From positions 3,906,001 through 3,970,000 of the forward strand of contig NZ_CP118631.1 in assembly GCF_028993635.1 (NCBI RefSeq): 64,000 bases of DNA, read 5' to 3'. Below, in pieces: positions 1 to 8,284 of this stretch (the stretch's first letter is position 1; every line of letters begins with the position of its first letter). The translations under genes were made by a program, and so were the position numbers. Below the pieces are notes generated by a model that saw only the letters and a list, made by a program, of their open reading frames with translations, was not told the DNA's origin and searched no databases. Source of the DNA: Mucilaginibacter sp. SJ (GTDB taxonomy: Bacteria > Bacteroidota > Bacteroidia > Sphingobacteriales > Sphingobacteriaceae).

Positions 1-1
1 C

Positions 2-814
2 GCGCTGATGGCCAAAAAGATCACCGCGCTAAGTTTTGAGCATTTGCGCGATGAGGGCAATACCCTTACGGTGGTGAGGGCCATGAGCGAAATTGTAGGT
101 GCTACTTCCATACTTATAGCAGCCGAATATTTAAGCAATGTTTTTGAAGGCAAAGGCCTGATGCTGGGCGGCATAACCGGCGTTCCGCCAACCGAAATTG
201 TGATTCTTGGTGCCGGAACCGTGGGCGAATACGCGGCACGCACCGCCATATCATTGGGTGCCGAGGTTAAGGTATTTGATCCGTCGATATACAAACTCCG
301 CCGCCTGCAAAATAATATCGGCAACCGCGTTTTCACATCGGTGGTACAGCCTATTGTATTAGAAAAAGCCATCACCACCTGCGATGTGGCCATAGGCGCG
401 CTCCGTGCCGAAGATGGCCGCAGCCCTTGCATTATTTCTGAAGCTACCGTTAGCCGCATGAAACGCGACTCGGTGATCATTGACGTAAGTATTGACCAGG
501 GCGGCTGTTTTGAAACGTCCGAAGTTACCAATCACACCCACCCCGTTTTTCGCAAGTATGATGTAATTCATTATTGTGTGCCTAACATCGCATCGCGTGT
601 AGCCCGTACCGCTACCTATGCGCTCACCAATATTTTTGCACCGATACTGCTTGATATCGGCGATATGGGCGGCATCAAAAACCTCATATGGCAAAAATCG
701 GGGGTGCGTAACGCGGTTTATATTTACCAGGGCCAGCTTACCAATAAACACATTGGCGAGCGTTTCTCGATCCCCTGCAAAGACCTCGATTTGCTGATCG
801 TATCGCACAGGTAA
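2..814 (+). CDS. ald: Alanine dehydrogenase, C-terminal part (5' end outside window)
   Basis: The reading frame is open from base 2, so the true start lies before the window; about 270 of roughly 400 residues are present. The enzyme family catalyses NAD-dependent interconversion of L-alanine with pyruvate and ammonia in the cytoplasm. A Rossmann glycine motif GAGTVGE lies about residues 68-74 counted from the ATG at base 8, followed by the family segment DVSIDQGGC near residue 160. The gene ends 9 bases before the next start, which suggests co-transcription with a D-Ala-D-Ala dipeptidase. A transhydrogenase alpha subunit is the main alternative, but the C-terminus fits alanine dehydrogenase better. 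Confidence 0.85.
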   Translation, partial: ALMAKKITALSFEHLRDEGNTLTVVRAMSEIVGATSILIAAEYLSNVFEGKGLMLGGITGVPPTEIVILGAGTVGEYAARTAISLGAEVKVFDPSIYKLRRLQNNIGNRVFTSVVQPIVLEKAITTCDVAIGALRAEDGRSPCIISEATVSRMKRDSVIIDVSIDQGGCFETSEVTNHTHPVFRKYDVIHYCVPNIASRVARTATYALTNIFAPILLDIGDMGGIKNLIWQKSGVRNAVYIYQGQLTNKHIGERFSIPCKDLDLLIVSHR

Positions 815-823
815 ACAGCTAAT

Positions 824-1507
824 ATGAATTACCGGTATTTGATATTGCTGATATTTGTAGCGTGTACTTTGCGCGTTAATGCGCAGCATTATAAATATAT
901 CGACAGTGCAAAAATTTATGGTATTGCCCGCTATAAACTACAAGTTAAAGCAAATCCCGATAAACAGCTGGTTGAAATAAAGAAATATATCCCCGAAATT
1001 ATCTTAGACCTGCGGTATGCTACCACGAACAATTTTATGCGCCGCCGTATGTACACAACGGCCAAAGCTTATGCAAGGCTCCCGGTTGTAAAAGCGCTTC
1101 AGCAGGTTGAAGCCGAATTAAAAATGCAGGGCCTTGGCCTAAAAATTTACGATGCCTATCGCCCCTATTCGGTTACTGTTAATTTTTATGAAATGGCCCC
1201 CGATACCAATTTTGTAGCCGACCCGCGCAAAGGCTCAAAGCATAACCGTGGTTGCGCTATTGACCTTTCCCTTATCGATATTAAAACCGGCAAAGAACTG
1301 GATATGCCAACCGGCTTTGATAGCTTTAGCCGTAAGGCCGGGGCAAACTATATGGATTTACCGCAGCAGCAAATTACAAACCGCGAATTATTAAAAACGA
1401 TAATGGCCAAATATGGCTTCAGGGTGATCTCAACCGAATGGTGGCATTATGACTTTACGGGCTGGGAGAAATATGAGCTGCTGGATATTCCGGTACAGGC
1501 CCTCTAA
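824..1507 (+). CDS. Secreted D-alanyl-D-alanine dipeptidase, VanX/peptidase M15D family
   Basis: This 227-residue protein begins with a signal peptide ending near residue 20 (V-N-A-Q). The M15 zinc site is complete: H140 and D147 in SKHNRGCAID, and E205 and H208 in STEWWHYDF; the Y-R-P motif around R113 matches the substrate arginine of VanX. The family cleaves D-Ala-D-Ala. Here it probably acts in the periplasm on peptidoglycan-derived dipeptide rather than giving vancomycin resistance, because no vanH/vanA-like genes are nearby. It starts 9 bases after alanine dehydrogenase, so the pair may recycle wall alanine. Confidence 0.85.
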   Translation: MNYRYLILLIFVACTLRVNAQHYKYIDSAKIYGIARYKLQVKANPDKQLVEIKKYIPEIILDLRYATTNNFMRRRMYTTAKAYARLPVVKALQQVEAELKMQGLGLKIYDAYRPYSVTVNFYEMAPDTNFVADPRKGSKHNRGCAIDLSLIDIKTGKELDMPTGFDSFSRKAGANYMDLPQQQITNRELLKTIMAKYGFRVISTEWWHYDFTGWEKYELLDIPVQAL

Positions 1508-1616
1508 ATATTTTAAGCCCGTCCAAAACTCACAACTTTTATTTAAATCGCCCTACAAAAGGCATCAATATTGCTTAACCATTCACGAATAAGCATTAAT
1601 CTACAAAAACACAGGC

Positions 1617-2615
1617 ATGAAGTTTTTAAGCAAAGCATACTTTAAACAACTATGGAAGGTGTTGCTGGCATCGTTCACGGGCTTTTCAAAAGATAATGGC
1701 TTAAAATTAAGCGCCTCGCTGGCTTATTACACCGTTTTTTCAATTGCCCCTTTATTAATTATAGTAATATCTGTAGCCGGCCTGGTTTTTGGACAGGATG
1801 CCGCAACCGAGCGGTTGTACCCCGAAATTGTTCGTTATGTTGGCAAAACACCGGCAGCACAAATTCAGGATGCGTTAAAGCACCTTGCGCTATCCGGGAA
1901 ATCGGGCATAGCAGTTGTTATTGGCGTGGTTACGCTTTTATTGGGCGCAAGCAGTATTTTTATCGAGATCCAGGATTCGCTTAATATAATCTGGAGGGTT
2001 AAAGCCAAGCCTAAAAGCGGCTGGATGCAATTGCTGAAAAACCGGTTTGTGTCCTTTTCGCTCATCATCAGCCTGGGCTTCCTGTTGCTGGCATCGCTTA
2101 TTATCAACCTGGTTATAAGTGCCGTGAAGGATCAGATCCAGCATTTTTTTCCCGGTATCGATTCTTTTACGAAAGTATTTGTCCAGGTGCTAAACCTGGG
2201 CATTACCCTGGTGGTAATCACTACTTTGTTTGGCATCATATTTAAGTTTTTGCCCGATGTTAAAATCAAATGGCGCGATGTGCGCAGCGGCGCGGTATTT
2301 ACAGCTATCCTGTTTATGATAGGACAGTACCTCATCAGCCTTTATATCCAATATACAGCGCAAGGGTCGGCATATGGTGCTGCGGGTTCTATTATTGTGA
2401 TATTGGTTTGGATCTATTATACATCGGCCATATTGTACATCGGTGCCGAGTTTACCCAGGTATTTGCCGAGGCCAGCGGTAGCCATATCGAGCCCGCAGA
2501 TTATGCCGTTCATGTTCAACAAACCGAGGTTGAACACCGCGTAAAAACCCTTCCACCTCAAAACCCCCAGCTTGAAGGGCATTTGAAAAAGGATGAGACA
2601 GGGAAAAAGGAGTAG
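1617..2615 (+). CDS. YihY/BrkB family inner-membrane protein
   Basis: The 332-residue product has about six hydrophobic helices and the family N-terminal pattern LSASLAYYTVFSIAPLL at about residues 31-47. YihY/BrkB proteins are integral membrane proteins whose biochemical role is not settled; older names such as ribonuclease BN are wrong. The last 50 residues after the final helix are polar and charged and probably cytoplasmic. The ATG at 1617 is the first plausible start, about 110 bases after the dipeptidase, so it may have its own promoter. Confidence 0.85.
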   Translation: MKFLSKAYFKQLWKVLLASFTGFSKDNGLKLSASLAYYTVFSIAPLLIIVISVAGLVFGQDAATERLYPEIVRYVGKTPAAQIQDALKHLALSGKSGIAVVIGVVTLLLGASSIFIEIQDSLNIIWRVKAKPKSGWMQLLKNRFVSFSLIISLGFLLLASLIINLVISAVKDQIQHFFPGIDSFTKVFVQVLNLGITLVVITTLFGIIFKFLPDVKIKWRDVRSGAVFTAILFMIGQYLISLYIQYTAQGSAYGAAGSIIVILVWIYYTSAILYIGAEFTQVFAEASGSHIEPADYAVHVQQTEVEHRVKTLPPQNPQLEGHLKKDETGKKE

Positions 2616-2628
2616 GAAAGATTACGGT

Positions 2629-2716
2629 AAAAACGGGTATTATGCTGAGCATGACAACTTAAAAAAAGGGGGCATCCTGAGTGATTTAAATCCGTCGGAC
2701 TCTGAAGAAAAATGAC
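2629..2716 (+). repeat. Composite intergenic repeat, copy 1
   Basis: The block starts with AAAAACGGGTATTATGCTGAG (21 bases, 2629-2649; read as AAAAACGGGT plus ATTATGCTGAG) and ends with a TAAATCCGTCGGACTCTGAAG-type tail running to 2716. Both ends recur at 3169-3225 with a few substitutions. The CTGAG and CGTCGAAG words resemble highly dispersed Bacteroidota repeats; that family assignment is from memory and not tested here. Confidence 0.6.
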
Positions 2717-2822
2717 ATCTGCGTCACGTCATTGCTGAGTTACGAAACAATCTCTTATAGGCAGACAAGGTGCTTAGTGGTATTGAACTTGCTTCGTCGC
2801 GCTCTTGGCCGCGCGGGGCCAG

Positions 2823-2846
2823 TTACTTTTGTCGCCACAAAAGTAA
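2823..2846. repeat. Perfect inverted repeat in gap
   Basis: TTACTTTTGT (2823-2832) and ACAAAAGTAA (2837-2846) are exact reverse complements separated by CGCC. The element has no clear terminator T-run and is far from either gene end, so it is more likely part of a dispersed repeat than a terminator of yihY. Confidence 0.6.
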
Positions 2847-3168
2847 CCAAAAAGGCTTGCAGCAGAGAGGCTTCTTTGCGCACAACCACTCCAGAACCCG
2901 TCGCGCCGGCCTTTGCCCTGCAAATCGGACAGAACCACGGGCTGCAATTATTTTGCCCTGCTTCGCACACAATGCCTCCGCTTCTGCAAAAACTTGCTAT
3001 GCCCCTGCAGCCGCACCGCCCAGCATCATTCTGCTCGTTTTCACCCGAAGCTGATCTGCTGCGAAAAACCACATTTTTTATCTTGTCATGGGTAGCCCGT
3101 CGATGCATGGTGGGGTGGTCTGCGCGCGCCCCTTCGATAAACTCAGGGTGACAGGCCAATGCGGAGAT

Positions 3169-3225
3169 AAAAACGGGTGTCATGCTGAGTAAATTAAATC
3201 CGGCGGCCTCTGAAGGTGAAATGAC
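3169..3225 (+). repeat. Composite intergenic repeat, copy 2
   Basis: AAAAACGGGTGTCATGCTGAG-type sequence (3169-3189) is followed closely by the TAAATCC...CTGAAG...ATGAC tail (3195-3225). Compared with copy 1 the two halves are closer together, so the spacer varies. A third copy of the front half lies inverted at 3297-3317. Confidence 0.6.
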
Positions 3226-3296
3226 AAAAGAGGGACTGTCGGTCTGAGCCCGTCGAAGACTCGTGCGGAGAGGCCTGCCCGCCATACTTCGACTGG

Positions 3297-3317
3297 CTCA
3301 GTATGACACCCGTTTTT
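3297..3317 (-). repeat. Composite intergenic repeat, inverted partial copy 3
   Basis: CTCAGTATGACACCCGTTTTT is the reverse complement of the front half of copies 1 and 2 with one or two changes. With copy 2 it forms a widely spaced inverted pair. Confidence 0.5.
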
Positions 3318-3406
3318 TAAGTTGTCATGGGTAGTTCCCGAGGCATGGTAGGCCGGGCCTCTGCGTATGCCCCTTCGATTGGCTGACATGAGATGTCGTA
3401 GAATCC

Positions 3407-3439
3407 AGACTTACGAAGTTTTCAAAACTTCGTAAGTCT
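3407..3439. repeat. 33-base perfect palindrome
   Basis: AGACTTACGAAGTTTT (3407-3422) is followed by one C and then its exact reverse complement, ending at 3439. The stem of 16 pairs is unusually long and the single-base centre cannot form a normal loop, so a cruciform or dimer-protein site is as likely as an RNA hairpin. It lies between convergent yihY and hisS. Confidence 0.75.
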
Positions 3440-3525
3440 TCCCCGGATTTGTCATTTGCACTAAACTATAAAAGGAAATGAAGATAAGATGCGTACAAAT
3501 CAAATCCCGCCAATCCAAAATCCGT

Positions 3526-4902
3526 TTAATCCCGGTTCAGTTTTGCTACGATCTCATCCGCCGTCAATTTTTCCTGGACCCCGCTTGCCATGTCTTTAAA
3601 TGTCAATAACCCCGTTTGCATTTCATCACCGCCGATAACCACCACATAAGGGATGTTTTTATTGTTAGCGTACTCCATCTGCTTTTTAATTTTTGCTCCG
3701 GCAGGATAGAGTTCGGTGTTGATATTGTTGCGACGGAGCTGCTGTAATAGAGGTAAGCTATAAAGTTCGCCTTCTTTATCGAAATTGCATATAAGCACCC
3801 GCGTGGTTTGGTTGCTGCCGGCCGGGAATAGGTTTAGCTCTTCCAGTACGTCATAGATCCTGTCAGCCCCAAAAGAGATCCCTGCGCCGGTAAGACCTTT
3901 TAAGCCAAACATGCCGGTAAGGTCGTCATAACGGCCACCGCCGCCGATGCTGCCCATATTTACTTCGTTGGTTTTCACCTCGAAGATGGCACCGGTATAG
4001 TAGTTTAAGCCGCGCGCAAGGGTAATATCCAATTCAAGCTTTGCGGTTTGAAGCGGACAGCGTTCTATATAGCCAAAAACGGTTTCTATTTCGTCGCAGC
4101 CTTTTAAACCAATCTCTGATTGGGCTAAAGCCCCGCGAAGGCTCGCCAGTTTTTCGGTGTTGTTGCCTTCAAGCAGGATAACAGGTTTTAGTTTGTCGAT
4201 ATCGGCATCGGTAAAACCTTTTTCGAGCAGCTCTTTAATCACGCCATCAAGGCCGATTTTGTCCAGCTTATCGATAGCTACAGTTAAATCAATGATGTTA
4301 TCGGCTTTGTCTATAACCTGTGCAATGCCTGATAGTATTTTTCTATTATTGATTTTGATGCTGAAATCTTTAAGGCCAAGCTTGGTTAAAGCTTCATCAT
4401 AGATCATGATAAACTCGGCTTCGTTCAGTAGTGAATCAGAACCAACTACATCGGCATCGCATTGGTAAAACTCGCGGTAGCGGCCGCGCTGCGGTCTGTC
4501 GGCGCGCCAAACCGGCTGCACCTGGAACCGCTTGAATGGAAAGGTGATCTCGTTTTGGTGTTGAACTACGTAACGGGCAAAAGGCACGGTTAGGTCGTAG
4601 CGCAGGGCTTTTTCGGAGATAGCAGACGCAACAGAATTAGAATTGCGTTCAATAAGTTTTTGTTCGTCAACCTTGGCCAGATAATCACCGCTGTTAAGTA
4701 CTTTAAATATCAGCTTATCCCCTTCTTCTCCATATTTCCCCATTAAGGTCGATGAGTTTTCCATAGTTGGGGTTTCTATCTGCTGATAGCCGTATTTGCG
4801 GAAAACGGATTTAATAGTATCGAAAATATAATTGCGTTTCACCATTTCGGCGGGTGAAAAATCGCGTGTGCCTTTGGGTACGGATGGTTTAATGGATGCC
4901 AT
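3526..4902 (-). CDS. hisS: Histidyl-tRNA synthetase
   Basis: This class II synthetase charges tRNA-His in the cytoplasm. Visible signatures include [13 protein letters not shown] (substrate strand), [19 protein letters not shown] (motif 2 area), the histidine-specific [13 protein letters not shown], and motif 3 [13 protein letters not shown], followed by a C-terminal anticodon-binding domain. I chose the ATG at 4902 (M-A-S-I-K-P), as in relatives, over an upstream non-ATG frame to 4917; the product is 458 residues. A promoter-like TACATTTG ends only 4 bases before this ATG, so the message may be leaderless. Confidence 0.97.
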   Translation of the reverse strand: MASIKPSVPKGTRDFSPAEMVKRNYIFDTIKSVFRKYGYQQIETPTMENSSTLMGKYGEEGDKLIFKVLNSGDYLAKVDEQKLIERNSNSVASAISEKALRYDLTVPFARYVVQHQNEITFPFKRFQVQPVWRADRPQRGRYREFYQCDADVVGSDSLLNEAEFIMIYDEALTKLGLKDFSIKINNRKILSGIAQVIDKADNIIDLTVAIDKLDKIGLDGVIKELLEKGFTDADIDKLKPVILLEGNNTEKLASLRGALAQSEIGLKGCDEIETVFGYIERCPLQTAKLELDITLARGLNYYTGAIFEVKTNEVNMGSIGGGGRYDDLTGMFGLKGLTGAGISFGADRIYDVLEELNLFPAGSNQTTRVLICNFDKEGELYSLPLLQQLRRNNINTELYPAGAKIKKQMEYANNKNIPYVVVIGGDEMQTGLLTFKDMASGVQEKLTADEIVAKLNRD

Positions 4903-4906
4903 GCGG

Positions 4907-4914
4907 CAAATGTA
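4907..4914 (-). promoter_or_regulatory. Putative -7 element of hisS
   Basis: On the minus strand TACATTTG matches the Bacteroidota housekeeping -7 consensus TAnnTTTG exactly. Only 4 bases separate it from the hisS ATG, which would put the transcript start at or next to the start codon. I do not see a good -33 TTG at the usual distance. Confidence 0.4.
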
Positions 4915-5008
4915 CAAAAAAGAGGATTATGCGGGGTTGTGCGTTTGCTTTGCATGTCTGTTACTAAGCATGCGGGCCACAAGCCGGGAGGCTTGCGGCA
5001 GCGATTAA

Positions 5009-5048
5009 AAAAGAAAAGCGGTTTCGCCTGCGAAACCGCTTTTCTTTT
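5009..5048 (-). terminator. Strong hairpin terminator between OMPLA-like gene and hisS
   Basis: A 19-base arm (5009-5027) and its exact reverse complement (5030-5048) are separated by only CT. The stem carries A-runs on one side and T-runs on the other, so it can act in both directions; given its position it probably ends the minus-strand transcript of the gene at 5183-6232. Confidence 0.8.
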
Positions 5049-5061
5049 CCCCTTTTGCTAA

Positions 5062-5168
5062 CGCCCGGCTCCAGCCGGGTGTTGACTATCAAACGGCCTC
5101 CGGCCGCCGAAGCCATGTTACGCAGGCCAGAAGCCAGGGAATAGTTGCCACCCGGCAGGAGCCGGGCA
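5062..5168. repeat. GC-rich inverted repeat pair
   Basis: CGCCCGGCTCCAGCCGGGTG (5062-5081) and CACCCGGCAGGAGCCGGGCA (5149-5168) are reverse complements with about 18 of 20 matches, and each arm also folds on itself (CCCGGCT..AGCCGGG). The centre contains another short hairpin, CGGCCTCCGGCCG. This REP-like structure lies just after the stop of the gene at 5183. Confidence 0.6.
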
Positions 5169-5182
5169 GCGGCGTAGTTTTT

Positions 5183-6232
5183 TTACTTATGCGTATGAAA
5201 ACTCAAGCTTGTTGCAAAGCCAATAGTGACATAACCATAGCTATCTTCAAAAAACTGGTTGTAATCATCCTGTCCGCGGTAGCCTCCGCCAACCATAAGG
5301 GCGGCATCAGGCATAAACGGAAACTGGTAATAGTATTTCAGGCTTACATTTAAACGTTTCTTGAAATCAAAGGTTGAGTAATTATCGTACTTGTCGGCGA
5401 TGTAAGTGAAGTCGAAGCGGATACGCTGCCAGTTTTGGTATACTTTTTTGTTCTTATCAATAGGGTCGGTATAGGCTTTGGCGAAGTTGTACATACGGCT
5501 ACCATTAATGCGGATAAAGCCGTAATGATCTTTCAAGCCTTCGGATAAACCGAGGTTGAATAAACCGGCATGAACTTCTAAGCCCAGGTTATCATAGCGG
5601 TTGATGATGAGGTCTTTTTTATCAAAGCGTTTACCGCTGTAATAAGTTAAAGTATAAAAGTTGGTGGTGAACTTGCCGCTATCGCGGTTAAAGCTGCCGT
5701 CGGGATTAAGTGATGGTCCGCGTACGCCGTTGGAATGATGCGAGTAACCGAACGAAAAGAACTTTGGATTGTAAGTGTCCTCATTCACCCTGAAATACAC
5801 CGTACCGCCCGGCATAAAACTTGGTGATTTTACCGGCGCGCCATGTGAGGCCAGCAGGCGGATCTTCACCCGTGGGGTAAACACAAAAAAGAAACGCGAC
5901 TTCGGCGTGCTGAATAAAACGAAGTTAGGTGCCAGATCGGCAGTGAGCTGGGTTTTTATTTTGTTAAAGTAATCGTTTCCTCCTTCTGATACCCGCAGGT
6001 TTTGCTCGTAAATGTGATCAAATGCCTGGTTGATCAGCCGCTTTTTCATCAGTGCGCTGTCGGCTAATGTATCTGCCGGGGTAACGGAATGGCTATCTGC
6101 GGCCGCTTTTAAGCTATCGACAGCTATAAAAATAAACAGGGCACAAATTGCTTTTAATGCAAATACAAAATTGAAACGCGATGTTAAGCCGGACTTTTTA
6201 AAATCCGGTTTTATAAAATAAAAATTGATCAA
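5183..6232 (-). CDS. Outer-membrane phospholipase A-like beta-barrel protein
   Basis: The 349-residue product has an N-terminal hydrophobic export segment (about residues 21-45) and then aromatic-rich alternating stretches typical of an outer-membrane barrel. The segment FGYSHHSNG places H165, S167, N168 and G169 in the HxSNG arrangement of outer-membrane phospholipase A, and N191 in FTTNFYTLTYYSG could supply the catalytic asparagine. If right, it hydrolyses acyl chains of outer-membrane phospholipids. No ATG precedes the signal segment; the likely start is TTG at 6232. Similarity outside the motif is weak to my eye, so the function is tentative. Confidence 0.5.
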   Translation of the reverse strand: MINFYFIKPDFKKSGLTSRFNFVFALKAICALFIFIAVDSLKAAADSHSVTPADTLADSALMKKRLINQAFDHIYEQNLRVSEGGNDYFNKIKTQLTADLAPNFVLFSTPKSRFFFVFTPRVKIRLLASHGAPVKSPSFMPGGTVYFRVNEDTYNPKFFSFGYSHHSNGVRGPSLNPDGSFNRDSGKFTTNFYTLTYYSGKRFDKKDLIINRYDNLGLEVHAGLFNLGLSEGLKDHYGFIRINGSRMYNFAKAYTDPIDKNKKVYQNWQRIRFDFTYIADKYDNYSTFDFKKRLNVSLKYYYQFPFMPDAALMVGGGYRGQDDYNQFFEDSYGYVTIGFATSLSFHTHK

Positions 6233-7435
6233 TGTAGTAAGTATTAGTTACCGATAATGTCTGGGTTGCAGATAATTATAGTTAGCCATATGTGTTAACA
6301 TAGGGTTAATTATAATGGCGCAATATTACTTATTATAAGTTTTTTTGCAATCGGGCATATGTCAGCATTAAGTAAATGTATCGGCAATCGGCATCTTGTG
6401 ACATTAGCCGGAAATTATGAATGTTTGTCGGCTGTTTCTGCGACTGATTGGGGGTATGTAACAGGGAAATTGTTGTAAAAAATATATGCTGGTAGAAAGC
6501 GTACGAATAAGAAATTTTTACACTAATTTTTTCAAATTAATCGAATTACACGAATTTTTCAATTGTATAAATTTGAGATTAGTGTAATTCGATTAATTGT
6601 GGTAAGTCGGCAAATAATTCGTGCGAAAATTTCTTACTGCGATTTGCAAATATTCAACCCGCGCGATTATGCAGAGTTTGTCTGCAGGCCTGCTACTCGT
6701 GACTTAGCAGACATTTTTTAAGCGCAGGCCCATTTTGCCCTTTGGGCAAAACAACACATATCAATCTGAAAATATGGTGGTGCTATTTTGTCAGTGCTTA
6801 GCATTGCTCAATCCGCTAATATGGAAAAACTTAAAAAACGGATAAAAAATCGCTGAAATATTCGCCGCCTCCTGTTCTGCATTTGAACCCCCTTTGATTA
6901 TTCCTTTAAGTTTTATTTGTTGATAATCAAATGTTTAATGATGTTTCGCTCTGTTTTTTAGATGCCTGATTATCAATGTGTTTCATAAAAAAGCCGTTCC
7001 GCTGTTTCACTCTCAAAAAATGGAACAGTACTGTTTTTAAAAAAAATAACGGCCAGGGGTTTTTAAATTTTTTGTGGGGAATCAAAAAAATGGGACACCT
7101 CATTTGTTACAATCAGGTGCCTGCTCGATGTTATCCATCTACCATAAATTGTCCATTGTAACCAAGCTTTTACCTCAGTTTTCACAGGCTTATACTTTAT
7201 TTTTGCGATAATCGTTTTAGCATTAAAAAAAAGCCAATATATTTAGCCCGACCTAAAAAAATGTTCACTTAATTTGCAATTAAAACGTTTTATCAAAATA
7301 CGCCCTTAAACAGTTTTATACTTTTTAAGTCAGATACCTTGTACAAAGCAAAACAATGAAACCAACAGGAGCCGCCGCAACCAACCAACGCTATTTTAAT
7401 GGCGGTTCTGATACTATAAAAACAACTATAATTTT
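6233..7435. other. AT-rich gap of 1.2 kb without convincing genes
   Basis: The gap separates the divergent genes at 5183-6232 (-) and 7436 (+), so it must hold promoters for both. It contains a nested inverted repeat at 6508-6636 and A/T homopolymer runs. A 61-codon frame at 6976-7161 has no homology I recognise and poor composition, and I do not call it. It may hold an unrecognised small RNA or decayed gene, but nothing positive supports that. Confidence 0.6.
6508..6636. repeat. Nested inverted repeat, about 130 bases
   Basis: The outer arms TAAGAAATTTT (6508-6518) and AAAATTTCTTA (6626-6636) are exact complements. The inner arms ATTAATCGAATTACAC (6536-6551) and GTGTAATTCGATTAAT (6582-6597) are also exact over 16 bases. 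The size and architecture resemble a miniature inverted-repeat element or a dispersed AATTCG-type repeat; it encodes nothing. Confidence 0.6.
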
Positions 7436-8107
7436 ATGAAAAAAATCATGCTTGGCCTGATGGCCATCCCGGCACTTTGCTTGTCGGCGTCGGCACAAAC
7501 CAAGGGTTACACTCCCCTGTTCGATGGTAAAACCACCACCGGATGGCACACTTATCTTAAAAAAGACGTTACCGCCTGGAAAGTGGTTGACGGCACACTC
7601 CAGCTTGACCCCAAGGCCGAAGGCCAGGGCGATTTGGTTACCGACGGCGAATACGAAAACTATGAACTTGTTTTAGACTGGAATATCAGTAAAGAAGGAA
7701 ACAGCGGCATTATTTTCGGCGTGCATGAAGATCCTCAATTTGGCGATACCTATTTAACCGGTATCGAAATGCAGGTGCTTGATAATAAAGATGCCAGCGA
7801 TAACAAAAAAGCCAACCACCTTGCGGGTTCATTATATGATATGAAAGCCCCGTCAAAAGATGTAGCAAAACCTGCCGGCGAATGGAACAAAGTTAAACTG
7901 CGTAAAAAAGACGGTCAGCTTACTTTTTGGCTTAATGGAACCAAAATTGTTGATGTAAAAATTGGCAGCGAAGAGTGGGCGCAATTGTTAAATAACAGCA
8001 AGTTCAAAACCTGGAAAGGTTTTGCCGCCTATCCTAAAGGTCACATCGCATTGCAGGACCATGGCCATTTAGTTAGCTTCCGCAACATCGGCATTAAGGA
8101 GCTTTAA
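7436..8107 (+). CDS. Secreted DUF1080 / 3-keto-disaccharide hydrolase-like protein
   Basis: The 223-residue protein starts with a signal peptide (K-K-I-M-L-G, cleavage near S-A-S-A-Q, residue 20) and then forms one DUF1080 jelly-roll domain, with the opening YTPLFDGKTTTGWHTY and later NWNISKEG/GNSGIIFGV-type strands. Family members in Bacteroidota hydrolyse 3-keto-glycosides. The next genes encode a GMC oxidoreductase and its small subunit, the enzyme type that makes 3-keto sugars, so a joint periplasmic pathway is plausible. The spacing of 177 bases with tandem repeats means co-transcription is uncertain. Confidence 0.8.
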   Translation: MKKIMLGLMAIPALCLSASAQTKGYTPLFDGKTTTGWHTYLKKDVTAWKVVDGTLQLDPKAEGQGDLVTDGEYENYELVLDWNISKEGNSGIIFGVHEDPQFGDTYLTGIEMQVLDNKDASDNKKANHLAGSLYDMKAPSKDVAKPAGEWNKVKLRKKDGQLTFWLNGTKIVDVKIGSEEWAQLLNNSKFKTWKGFAAYPKGHIALQDHGHLVSFRNIGIKEL

Positions 8108-8174
8108 TATTTTTGATGAACAGGGTACGGATATAGTGCCCTGTTCATATCTTTATACCATAACTTAAATTGTG

Positions 8175-8267
8175 TTAACATGCTCCAGGCATGTGTAATT
8201 TCTCTTCGTATAAGAAAGAAATTAACATGCTCCAGGCATGTGTAATTTCTCTTCGTATAAGAAAGAA
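8175..8267. repeat. Two tandem 46-base repeats before the GMC oxidoreductase
   Basis: The 46-base unit at 8175-8220 is repeated without change at 8222-8267, giving a period of 47. Each unit contains ACATG-CTCCAGG-CATGT, a 5-base inverted repeat with a 7-base centre. The second copy ends 17 bases before the GMC start codon, so the pair could form repeated regulator sites or a duplicated promoter. Confidence 0.85.
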
Positions 8268-8284
8268 GGATACTTTGATATAAT

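Larger units (their letters stand above)
2616..3525. other. Gene-free, repeat-rich gap of 910 bases
   Basis: No frame here encodes a recognisable protein, although long GC-rich open frames occur on both strands. The region holds several copies of a composite repeat (2629-2716, 3169-3225, and an inverted piece at 3297-3317), a perfect hairpin at 2823-2846 and a 33-base palindrome at 3407-3439. The flanking genes, yihY (+) and hisS (-), converge on it. It looks like a landing place for dispersed non-coding repeats. Confidence 0.7.

Noticed and set aside
359..889. Minus-strand frame of 176 codons over alanine dehydrogenase
   Set aside because: It lies antisense within a clear conserved gene and has no recognisable features.
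824..1507. Vancomycin resistance role for the VanX-like dipeptidase
   Set aside because: It has a signal peptide and no vanH, vanA or regulatory genes are nearby.
2755..3285. Long open frame of 176 codons on the minus strand and overlapping frames on the plus strand in the yihY-hisS gap
   Set aside because: They lie over repeats and GC-rich sequence, overlap each other on both strands, and their translations show no domain or normal composition.
6976..7161. 61-codon frame in the AT-rich gap
   Set aside because: Composition is poor, no homology is recognised and there is no ribosome-binding or promoter support.
8175..8267. Start of a CRISPR array
   Set aside because: There are only two units with a 1-base spacer and no cas genes in the window.
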